NCBI RefSeq assembly: GCF_000019685.1
Contig: NC_011229.1
Coordinates: 558,001 to 622,000, forward strand
Length of the DNA stretch: 64,000 nucleotides
Direction: 5' to 3'
Origin: Borrelia duttonii Ly
GTDB taxonomy: Bacteria > Spirochaetota > Spirochaetia > Borreliales > Borreliaceae
The notes below the pieces were generated by a model. The model was not told the origin of the DNA and searched no databases. It worked only from the letters and a program-made list of their open reading frames with translations. Positions 54,662 through 62,383 of the stretch are shown here, piece after piece; the first letter of the stretch is position 1, and each line of letters opens with the position of its first letter. The position numbers and the translations under genes were made by a program.

Positions 54662-55234
54662 GTGATAACAGAGACTTTAATTGTATTTTTGAACATTTAT
54701 AGAATTTTAATTTTAATTAGAATTCTTCTTAGTTGGTTGGTATCCTCAGGAATTAGTTCTAATGCATTTTTTAAATTTATATATAATGTAACAGAGCCAT
54801 TTTTATCTGTTTTTAGAAGCATTAGATTTTTTAGATTTGGTATTTATGATTTCTCACCAATTGCGGCTTTAATTACTATTACGATAACCGAGAGAATGTT
54901 ATCTTATGGTAATTATAAGCTTTCTACGTTTATAGTATTATTTATTATGGAAGCTTGGGGAATACTTAGAAGTATTTTTTTTGCTCTTATTTTTTTCTTT
55001 GTTTTAAGAGTGGTATTTCTGTTTTTACATTTATTTGATGGTACTGATTTTATGAAAAGTGTTGATTTTTTGTTAGTGCCGTTATCTTTTAAGATAAAAA
55101 ATATAGTTACAGATAAGCATATGTCTTATGCCGTTAGTTTAATTGTAGCAGCATCATTATTGTTAGCATTTATAATTATTTTTGAGCAAGCTATAATGGC
55201 TATTAATATTTTAAGCTTTTATTTGCCTTTTTAG
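54662..55234 (+). CDS. YggT-family integral membrane protein
   Basis: 190 aa, start GTG 54662 behind AGGAGG. Two tandem YggT units, each with two hydrophobic helices and a connecting loop. The first has 'IYRILILIRILLSWLVS' and 'GIYDFSPIAALITI', the family R-x(n)-G-x-x-D-x-S-P pattern. The second is more divergent ('LRVVFLFLHLFDGTD', 'PLSFKIKNIVTDKHMSYAVS'). YggT proteins (YlmG in Gram-positives) sit in the inner membrane and are linked to division or osmotic stress. Operon with dnaE and recG (9-base gap). BB0580 from memory. Confidence 0.85.
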   Translation: MITETLIVFLNIYRILILIRILLSWLVSSGISSNAFFKFIYNVTEPFLSVFRSIRFFRFGIYDFSPIAALITITITERMLSYGNYKLSTFIVLFIMEAWGILRSIFFALIFFFVLRVVFLFLHLFDGTDFMKSVDFLLVPLSFKIKNIVTDKHMSYAVSLIVAASLLLAFIIIFEQAIMAINILSFYLPF

Positions 55235-55243
55235 GGATTTTTT

Positions 55244-57307
55244 GTGTTTTTGCATGAATTTCAGTATGGCTTACAAGGCATTAATGGTCTTGGCAGTAGG
55301 GGAATTGATAGATTAAATAATATTAGAATTACAAATGTTAAAGAGCTAATAGAATATTATCCAAAAAAATATGAAGATCGTAAAAATATGGCAGCATTTC
55401 CAGATCCATTACAAGTTAGAATTTGTGAACTTATGACGATTTTTACTGTTATAGAACATAGAGATTTTGGAAATACTTTTAAGAGAAATTTAAAGATTAT
55501 AGGTAGGAGTGAAAATAGTGAGTTATTTGAAATTCTTTTGTTTAATAGGAGTTTTTTAGAGCGAATTTTTAAGATAGGTCAAAAGTTTTATATTTATGCT
55601 AGGTTTAGTTATAACGATTATACTAAGATGTGGAGTTGTTCTAATTTTGATAGTGAGATATTTAGTTATAATCCTGTAAAATTTAAAAAAATTATGCCTG
55701 TTTATTCTCTTAGTGAGGGACTTAGTTCTAAAAAAATATCTTCTTATGTGAAAGGTGCTCTTGCGTATTTTGTAAAATTTGGACAATCAGATATTCCTAA
55801 ATTTTTGATAAATAAATATTCATTATTGTCTTTGCATGAAGCTTTAAATGAGATTCATTTTCCAAGTTCTCTTGAAATGCTTAGGAGAGCAAAAAAAACT
55901 TTAGTTTATAGAGAGATTTTTTTACTTCAATTTTTTTCAAGGGGTAAGAGTTATAGGGTTTTCTTAAGAGCAGAAAAAAATTTATCTAATGATTTGTTAA
56001 AACAAATTATTTCAAAACTTTCATTTGAACTTACAAGGGATCAAAAAATTGCAATTACTGAAATAATTAATGATCTTAAAAATAACAAACCAATGAATAG
56101 ACTCTTACAGGGTGATGTTGGAAGTGGTAAAACCCTTGTTGCTTTTCTATCTAGTATTCCTTTAATTGAAGCTGGATATCAAGTTGCATTTATGGTGCCT
56201 ACTGATCTATTAGCACGTCAACATTATAATAGTTTGACAAATATATTAAAAGATTTTGATATTTCTGTGGTTCTTTTGACTGGAAGTTTGAAAAAAAAAG
56301 ATAGAGATGAGGTTTTAGAAAAGATTCAAAGTGGAATTTGTAGTTTGGTAATTGGGACTCATGCTATTTTTTCTCAAGGGACAAAGTTTAAAAATTTGGC
56401 TTATGTCATTATTGATGAACAGCATAAGTTTGGAGTTGAACAAAGAGAAGAGCTTAGAAATAAAGGTGAAGAAGTTGATGTTCTTTTAATGTCAGCAACG
56501 CCTATTCCTAGAAGCTTAGCTTTAACCCTTTTTGGAGATCTTGAAGTGTCTTTAATTAAAAGGGGTCCTGAGGGTAGACTACCTGTTACTACATATTTGG
56601 CAAAACATGGCAATGAGGAAAAGGTATATGAATTTTTAAAAAATGAACTTGGAAAAGGACATCAGGTTTATTTTGTATATCCTTTAATATCATCTTCAGA
56701 AAAGTTTAATCTAAAGGATGCTACTAGTATGTGTTTAAATCTTCAAAATATTTTTGTTGAATATTCTGTTGCTATGATTCATTCTAAGCTTGAATCTTAT
56801 GTGAAGGAAGAAATTATGCATAATTTTTATTTAAAGAAAATTGATATCCTGGTTGCAACGAGTGTTATTGAAGTTGGTATTGATTGTCCCAATGCAACTT
56901 GTATGGTGGTAGAACATGCAGAACGTTTTGGACTCTCTACATTACATCAAATTAGAGGACGTGTTGGTAGGAGTAATTTAAAGTCTTTTTTCTTTTTGCT
57001 TTATAAGGAACCTTTAACGGAAGCAGGTAAATTTAGACTTAAAACTATAAAGGAAAATACAGATGGATTTAAAATAGCAGAGGAAGATCTTAAATTAAGA
57101 GGGCCTGGAAATTTATTTGGTCTTGAACAGAGTGGCTATTTCAATCTTAGGATATCTGATTTTGTTGAGCATAAAGAAATTATAGGTTTAATGAGAGCAG
57201 AACTTGATATATTTTGTTCAAATAGAGATTTTTATGATAAATCAGATGTTAAGTTGCTAGATAGCCTTTTAGTATCATATTTAAGTTCAGTTTCTAAGGG
57301 TAGTTAA
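55244..57307 (+). CDS. recG: ATP-dependent DNA helicase RecG
   Basis: 687 aa, start GTG 55244 with AGGG upstream. RecG reverses stalled forks and branch-migrates Holliday junctions. An N-terminal wedge/OB region ('IKELIEYYPKKYEDRKN' style) is followed by helicase motifs: Walker A 'LLQGDVGSGKTLVAFLSS', Walker B 'YVIIDEQHKFGVEQREEL' (D-E-Q-H), motif III 'LLMSATPIPRSLALTLFGDL', and C-terminal 'VGIDCPNATCMVVEHAERFG', 'LHQIRGRVGRS' and 'DLKLRGPGNLFGLEQSGY' typical of RecG. Standard length is about 690. It ends 2 bases from the convergent VanY-type gene. Confidence 0.96.
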   Translation: MFLHEFQYGLQGINGLGSRGIDRLNNIRITNVKELIEYYPKKYEDRKNMAAFPDPLQVRICELMTIFTVIEHRDFGNTFKRNLKIIGRSENSELFEILLFNRSFLERIFKIGQKFYIYARFSYNDYTKMWSCSNFDSEIFSYNPVKFKKIMPVYSLSEGLSSKKISSYVKGALAYFVKFGQSDIPKFLINKYSLLSLHEALNEIHFPSSLEMLRRAKKTLVYREIFLLQFFSRGKSYRVFLRAEKNLSNDLLKQIISKLSFELTRDQKIAITEIINDLKNNKPMNRLLQGDVGSGKTLVAFLSSIPLIEAGYQVAFMVPTDLLARQHYNSLTNILKDFDISVVLLTGSLKKKDRDEVLEKIQSGICSLVIGTHAIFSQGTKFKNLAYVIIDEQHKFGVEQREELRNKGEEVDVLLMSATPIPRSLALTLFGDLEVSLIKRGPEGRLPVTTYLAKHGNEEKVYEFLKNELGKGHQVYFVYPLISSSEKFNLKDATSMCLNLQNIFVEYSVAMIHSKLESYVKEEIMHNFYLKKIDILVATSVIEVGIDCPNATCMVVEHAERFGLSTLHQIRGRVGRSNLKSFFFLLYKEPLTEAGKFRLKTIKENTDGFKIAEEDLKLRGPGNLFGLEQSGYFNLRISDFVEHKEIIGLMRAELDIFCSNRDFYDKSDVKLLDSLLVSYLSSVSKGS

Positions 57308-57309
57308 TA

Positions 57310-58152
57310 TTAATTTTTATATTTTTGAATTAACTTTAAGAGTTCTTTTTTGTTATTATTCCAAAATTCAAGAAATTTATATTGTAAATTATTAAAATAT
57401 TTTTTTTGTAGGGCACATGCTTGTTTTCCAATGTACATGTAATGCCAAGGTTCTGCTTTATAACCAGTTTCTTTTTCATGTTTTTTTGGATATGATAATG
57501 AGAATCCATATTTTGATGAGTTTTCATAAAGCCATTTTCCTTCTTTTGTATTTAATAGGTTATCATCTGTATTGATAAAATCTATTGTTGTTCCTAATTG
57601 GTGTTGTGAGTGATTAGAAATTGCTGATTGTATCTGTGCTGACTTTATGCCATATGTTTTTACATTATATTTGAATAAAAAATTTTGGTATTCTTTTGTT
57701 CTATATGCTGATATTATTTTTATTTGTAAACCATTTTTTTTGCCTGCATTTATAAGATCAATTAAGTCATTTATTAATATTTTTCTTAATTTGAGGTTTT
57801 CTTTGCCAATGTTTTTAAGTTCTTTGAAATTTTTTAAATAAACCAAGTCAGTTGGGTTATATCCTTTAGGAATAGGGATTTTTTTATTTACAAGTATTAG
57901 TAAATTGTTTTTTTCCGCTTCAAGTAATGGTTTTAGTTCTTGAATAAATGAGATAGGTTGTTCTTTTATTTGTTTTTGATGAACTTGATCTAGAGTTTTT
58001 ATGATATTAAGTAAAGTTTGAAAATCTTGTTTTGATATTGTATTTGCTTCTAAAGAAGGGTTATTAATTAAATTACTAACTAAAAAAATTAGTGAAAAAA
58101 TATTAAAAGATATCATTAATATATAATTATATTGCATTATCCAGTTTAACAT
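57310..58152 (-). CDS. VanY-type D-alanyl-D-alanine carboxypeptidase
   Basis: 280 aa. The N-terminus has a hydrophobic helix (about 10-30), a signal anchor or signal peptide, placing it in the periplasm. The M15B/VanY zinc domain fills the C-terminal half: 'ISAYRTKEYQNFLFKYNVK', 'SNHSQHQLGTTIDF' (the S-x-H-x-x-G-x-x-x-D zinc site) and 'AEPWHYMYIGK' (E-x-W-H, final His). It trims the terminal D-Ala of peptidoglycan stem peptides. The start is uncertain: ATGs at 58152 and five codons later, neither with a good ribosome site. BB0582 from memory. Confidence 0.87.
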   Translation of the reverse strand: MLNWIMQYNYILMISFNIFSLIFLVSNLINNPSLEANTISKQDFQTLLNIIKTLDQVHQKQIKEQPISFIQELKPLLEAEKNNLLILVNKKIPIPKGYNPTDLVYLKNFKELKNIGKENLKLRKILINDLIDLINAGKKNGLQIKIISAYRTKEYQNFLFKYNVKTYGIKSAQIQSAISNHSQHQLGTTIDFINTDDNLLNTKEGKWLYENSSKYGFSLSYPKKHEKETGYKAEPWHYMYIGKQACALQKKYFNNLQYKFLEFWNNNKKELLKLIQKYKN

Positions 58153-58592
58153 ATAGTTATATTATGTTGAGCTTTTGTTATTGATGAATAACGTATTAGT
58201 TTTAGTTTTTAATTTTGTTTTTATAAATGCTAAATTAAGTAAGATTTGGTGTTATTGTATAAAAATTGTAATTAATATAATTATTGTGAAATTTACTGTA
58301 AATGATACAAAGATATGTTAAAATGCCAGAAACATTTTTGTTAGTTGTTGTTTTAGGGTATTTAAAAGATAATTGGCTAAAGGGAATTCATTATAAGAAG
58401 CAGCTTTAATTTTAAAAATATATTATAATAGCAATTAAGGATATTATATGAGTAATATGAATTTAAAATTCATGTTGATCTTATTTAATAAAGGTATTTT
58501 TGTTATTTTTTTATAGTATATTTTTTAAGTTGGTTTTGTTTGTTTTTCCTAACAATTTGAAAATTTGCTTTTTTTATATTTAGGAGGAGGTT
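58153..58592. other. 440-bp divergent intergenic region with a possible small ORF
   Basis: Lies between the VanY-type gene and the MATE gene. It holds the 22-codon reading frame at 58448-58516, which contains an AT-rich 8-bp palindrome (ATGAATTT/AAATTCAT). AGGAGG lies just before the MATE start. No tRNA or strong terminator was recognised. Confidence 0.45.
58448..58516 (+). CDS. possible 22-aa hydrophobic small ORF
   Basis: ATG AGT AAT ... TAG with AAGGA about 6 bases before the ATG. The product MSNMNLKFMLILFNKGIFVIFL would be one hydrophobic helix. It could be a real membrane microprotein or chance in AT-rich DNA. Nothing beyond the ribosome site supports it. Confidence 0.2.
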   Translation: MSNMNLKFMLILFNKGIFVIFL

Positions 58593-59936
58593 ATGCATTC
58601 ATTAAGCAAATCCAAGAAAAGCAGTGTTTATCGAGATGTTTTTAATATTGCAATTCCAACAGTCATTGAATTCTTTTTGTTTAATATTGTTGCATTTACA
58701 GATAATATTATGGTGTCTTACCTTGGTGATTATCCTGTTGTTGGTGTTTCTCTTGCAAATAAATTGTTTGAGTTATTTAGTACTATTGCATTTGCTGTAA
58801 TGGGAGCTTATAATATATTGGCTACAAGGCAATATTCGCAAGGTGATATTGATAGTTTTAAAAATACATTTTTTATTAGTATTGCAATACTTTTATTTTT
58901 TTCTTTTTTATTTATATTAGTTTCATTATTTTATTCATATTTTTTACTTGGATTGTTATCTGATGATTTAATAGCCGTATCTTATGGTGTATCTTATCTG
59001 AATATTGCTGTTTATTCTTTTATATTTGCCGTTGTTAAGGGAATTATTGCGAATTCTCTAAAAGTTGTTAAGGTTACTAAAATTCAGATTGTTACTTCTG
59101 TTATTTCAGTTATTGTAAATATAGTTTTTAATTATATGTTTATTTTTGTTTTGAATATGGGAGTAATTGGTGCTGCTATTGCAACTACATTGGTTCGTTT
59201 ACTTGAGCTTATTTTTTATCTTTTTTATACTGTTTTTAATGTAAATTCACATTTTTATCTTAAGTTTGAAAACTTAAAAATCAATCCTGTAATATTTTCT
59301 GAGTTAATTAAAGTTTTTGTTCCAATCTTTTTAAATGATTTTATTTGGTATATAGGATATTTTGTTTTAAGTGCGATCTTTTCAAGAATTGATACTGCTA
59401 AATATGCAGCTTATAGCATAACTTTTTCTACTTATTTTATTGGATTTAATATAGTTCATGCTTTTTGTTTTGCTGTTAATATTGTGATGGGACATGAAAT
59501 GAATAATGATAAGGATGAAATAATGTCTGTTGCAATATATTTGGGTAAAATAGGTCTTGCTTTGGCCGCCTTAACTTCTATTATAATGTTTACTTTATCA
59601 TTTATAGCTCCTTATGTTTTTTATAAATTAGAGTATGCTAGCCTTACGGGGGTTATGTTAAGATATTATTCCATTTCAGCTTTTTTTACATCACTTGCAT
59701 TTCAATATTTATTTGGGTTTTTCCGTGCAGGTGCATCTCCAAATTTTGGGGCTGTTATGGAGGGTGCTGTAACTTTAATTTATACAATTCCCATTGCATA
59801 TTTTTTAGCAAATTATACTCAAACTCCTTTTGAACTTGTTGTATTTATTCCAACTCTTGAAGATGTCATTAAATTTGGCATTTCTTTACCTTATTTTTAT
59901 AGTACTAAATGGATTAAGTCTATTAGAACAGGTTAA
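58593..59936 (+). CDS. MATE-family multidrug/metabolite exporter
   Basis: 447 aa with about 12 transmembrane helices. Family signatures: 'IAIPTVIEFFLFNIVAFTDN' (19-38, first helix with the P-x(n)-D layout), 'YLGDYPVVGVSLANKLFELF', and in the second half 'FVPIFLNDFIWYIGYFVLSA'. MATE proteins export cationic drugs or metabolites by sodium or proton antiport; the substrate here is unknown. AGGAGG lies just before the ATG. Plus strand, 24 bases before murD. Probably BB0584 or its neighbour (from memory). Confidence 0.9.
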   Translation: MHSLSKSKKSSVYRDVFNIAIPTVIEFFLFNIVAFTDNIMVSYLGDYPVVGVSLANKLFELFSTIAFAVMGAYNILATRQYSQGDIDSFKNTFFISIAILLFFSFLFILVSLFYSYFLLGLLSDDLIAVSYGVSYLNIAVYSFIFAVVKGIIANSLKVVKVTKIQIVTSVISVIVNIVFNYMFIFVLNMGVIGAAIATTLVRLLELIFYLFYTVFNVNSHFYLKFENLKINPVIFSELIKVFVPIFLNDFIWYIGYFVLSAIFSRIDTAKYAAYSITFSTYFIGFNIVHAFCFAVNIVMGHEMNNDKDEIMSVAIYLGKIGLALAALTSIIMFTLSFIAPYVFYKLEYASLTGVMLRYYSISAFFTSLAFQYLFGFFRAGASPNFGAVMEGAVTLIYTIPIAYFLANYTQTPFELVVFIPTLEDVIKFGISLPYFYSTKWIKSIRTG

Positions 59937-59945
59937 TTATTTTGT

Positions 59946-59951
59946 TATAAT
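59946..59951 (+). promoter_or_regulatory. candidate -10 box for a near-leaderless murD transcript
   Basis: TATAAT ends nine bases before the murD GTG. The gap after the MATE stop is only 24 bases and contains no Shine-Dalgarno. The -35 position (TTAGAA) is poor. Confidence 0.35.
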
Positions 59952-59960
59952 ATTTGTGTT

Positions 59961-61316
59961 GTGTGTCTAAATGAGATTAAAGGTAAAAATTTTTTAATTA
60001 TGGGTTTAGGGCTTCATGGAGGAGGTCTAGCTGTTGCAAAGTTTTTGTTAAAACATGGTGGTAATTTAGTAATTACGGATTTAAGAAATGAAATTGAGTT
60101 AAGTCCAAGTATTAATTCTTTAAAACAGTTTAAAAATAAAATTCGATACGTTTTAGGATATCATAATGAGGATGATTTTAAGAGAGCAGATGTTGTAATT
60201 AAAAATCCTGGTGTAAGCTTTGATAATCAGTATTTAAAGCTTGCAAAAAGAATTGAGAGTGAGATTAGTTTGTTTTTAATGTTTAATCGAAATCCAATTA
60301 TTGCTATTACTGGAACTAAGGGAAAATCAACCCTAGCATCTCTTTTGTATAGAGTTTTAGTTGCTAGTTATCCTAATGTTAAGCTTGGAGGTAATATTGG
60401 AATATCTCCTTTAAATTTTTTGGACGAACTTGATGGAATATCGCCAATTATTTTGGAACTATCTTCTTGGCAATTGCATGATATTAAGAGTTTATCTCCT
60501 ATGATTAGCATTATTACAAATGTTTATTGTGATCATCAAAATTATTATTCAAATTTTGATGATTATATAGAAGATAAGGCAAAAATCTTTATAAATCAAA
60601 ATTCTGGAATTTTAATTGTGCAAGATCAAGCTTATTGTAATTACTTTTCTAGATTTAAACATAATCTTAAGATTGTTTTATTTTCAGAAATTATGCCCGT
60701 AGATTTTAAAGAAGATATCTTTTATTTTAAAGATGGAAAAGTATATTTGAATGATGGAGAGATAGGTGTTCTTAATGAATCGAAAATTGTGTTGTTAATT
60801 TCTAAAATGATTACTGTTTTTGTTGCAAATTATTTGCATTTAAATTTGAATATTTCTTCTGAGATTGTGTCTATTTTTGATGGTATTGAACATAGGTTAG
60901 AATTTGTAAAAGAATTTAATGGCGTTAAGTATTATAATGATACGGCATCAACAATTCCTGATTCTACGGTTTTTTCTATTAAGAGTTTAAAGGTCCATGG
61001 AGAATCAATCCATTTGATTACTGGCGGAACTGATAAAGAATTGAATTTTGAAATTTTTGATGATATTTTAAGTTTTGTAAAAACTTGGATTTTGCTACAG
61101 GGAAGTGCTACCGTAAAAATTATTGAATTTTTAAAATCAAGAAATGTTAATTATTTTATTTTTTCATCTTTAAAAGAATGTGTTTGTTATGCTAAAGAAG
61201 TAGCTATGATAAATGATATAGTTTTATTTTCTCCAGCTAGTGCCTCTTTTGAACTTTTTCATAATGAGTTTGATCGAGGAATTTGTTTTAAAAATTTAGT
61301 GAATAGTATGACCTAA
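59961..61316 (+). CDS. murD: UDP-N-acetylmuramoylalanine-D-glutamate ligase
   Basis: 451 aa, start GTG 59961. Adds D-Glu to UDP-MurNAc-L-Ala in the cytoplasm for peptidoglycan. N-terminal Rossmann-like 'FLIMGLGLHGGGLAVAKFLL' (10-29), the ATP loop 'AITGTKGKSTLASLLYR' near 115-131, 'ILELSSWQL' (substrate site), 'NVYCDHQNYYSNFDDYIEDK' and 'FDGIEHRLEFVKEFNGVKYYNDTA...'. All Mur-ligase motifs are kept. A start at the internal ATG near 60000 would cut the first strand, so GTG is preferred despite the lack of a ribosome site. It overlaps the convergent FemAB gene by 4 bases. Confidence 0.96.
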   Translation: MCLNEIKGKNFLIMGLGLHGGGLAVAKFLLKHGGNLVITDLRNEIELSPSINSLKQFKNKIRYVLGYHNEDDFKRADVVIKNPGVSFDNQYLKLAKRIESEISLFLMFNRNPIIAITGTKGKSTLASLLYRVLVASYPNVKLGGNIGISPLNFLDELDGISPIILELSSWQLHDIKSLSPMISIITNVYCDHQNYYSNFDDYIEDKAKIFINQNSGILIVQDQAYCNYFSRFKHNLKIVLFSEIMPVDFKEDIFYFKDGKVYLNDGEIGVLNESKIVLLISKMITVFVANYLHLNLNISSEIVSIFDGIEHRLEFVKEFNGVKYYNDTASTIPDSTVFSIKSLKVHGESIHLITGGTDKELNFEIFDDILSFVKTWILLQGSATVKIIEFLKSRNVNYFIFSSLKECVCYAKEVAMINDIVLFSPASASFELFHNEFDRGICFKNLVNSMT

Positions 61317-62362
61317 ATTCTTTTTTTTATGACTTTGTAATAAATATATCTTAATATTTCAACAATATTATAAATATTATATAAAAATTTTTTGTATACA
61401 AAATCATAACATCCAATTCTATGAATAATTGTTCCTCCAAATCCGGTTTTAAATTGAAATAGTCCAAATAAAGGGTGTTTTGTATCAGCAGTTGGAGGAA
61501 TTCCTAAAAAGTCATATTCTGTTATTGAGAGTTTTTTAAGCATTTGTATTGTTTCGAATTGTACCGCATAATTTGGCATTAAATGTCTATTTGTATTACT
61601 TGATGCACCATATAGGTATGTGGCTTTGTCTTTATATATACCAACAATAATGCCGGATATTAATTTTTCGTTGTGTAATGCAATTATAAGTTTTATTGTT
61701 GAATGTTTATCTTCTTTAAAGGCTTTTATTAGGTGTTTTATGTAATCTTTTGAATGAATGGCAAATTTGTCTCTTTGAGCTGTTTCTTTATAAAGTTCAT
61801 AAAATTCATCAAAATATTTAAAATCATCATCTATTATCACTTTAATATTTTTTTTGTTGCTAAGATTTATATTGTATCTTGTTTTCTTTTTCATTTTAGC
61901 TTTAATATTATCTATTGAATCGTTTAAATTTAGTATTGTTGTATTTGATGGTTGTATATCATCAAATGATTTTTTGAGATTTTTAAATTTAACTTTTAGT
62001 GGAATATATTTGTCTTTACTACTTCTTGAAGTATAGAACATTAAATCATATCGTACGAATATGGTGTTTTTATGTAAGTATTGTCTTATATTTTCACTAA
62101 ATTTTTTTATTTGATTGTTAATTTTATCTATATTAATATCTTCAATTCTTTTATTTGAAAATTCTGGATGAGCAACATAACTTAAATAAAAATTTCCAAA
62201 AAGCCTTCTTTGCATTACAAGGATTTTGTTAAATTGATTATTGTTTAATGCTATGGCTTTCCATGCACTTTGTTTGCTGAAATTTTGTTTTACAACTGCC
62301 CATAACTTGCTTTGAAGATAATTTTCATTTAAGTTTTCTATTTCTATTTTTTGTGTATCCAT
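61313..62362 (-). CDS. FemAB-family aminoacyltransferase
   Basis: 349 aa. FemA/FemX proteins use aminoacyl-tRNA to add amino acids to the lipid-II stem peptide. Two GNAT-like halves are visible. 'QSKLWAVVKQNFSKQSAW' near the N-terminus, 'VRYDLMFYTSRS', then 'KKKTRYNINLSNKKNIKV' and 'FYELYKETAQRDKFAIHSKD' typical of Fem proteins. 'LYGASSNTNRHLMPNYAVQF' and 'YDFLGIPPTAD...LFQFKTGFGG' close the second domain. Borrelia peptidoglycan carries Orn at position 3 with a Gly attached, so a Gly-adding role is a fair inference. It lies 21 bases downstream of metG on the same strand. BB0586 (femA) from memory. Confidence 0.88.
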   Translation of the reverse strand: MDTQKIEIENLNENYLQSKLWAVVKQNFSKQSAWKAIALNNNQFNKILVMQRRLFGNFYLSYVAHPEFSNKRIEDINIDKINNQIKKFSENIRQYLHKNTIFVRYDLMFYTSRSSKDKYIPLKVKFKNLKKSFDDIQPSNTTILNLNDSIDNIKAKMKKKTRYNINLSNKKNIKVIIDDDFKYFDEFYELYKETAQRDKFAIHSKDYIKHLIKAFKEDKHSTIKLIIALHNEKLISGIIVGIYKDKATYLYGASSNTNRHLMPNYAVQFETIQMLKKLSITEYDFLGIPPTADTKHPLFGLFQFKTGFGGTIIHRIGCYDFVYKKFLYNIYNIVEILRYIYYKVIKKRI

Positions 62363-62383
62363 TGTTTTTATTTAGTTAGGGTT

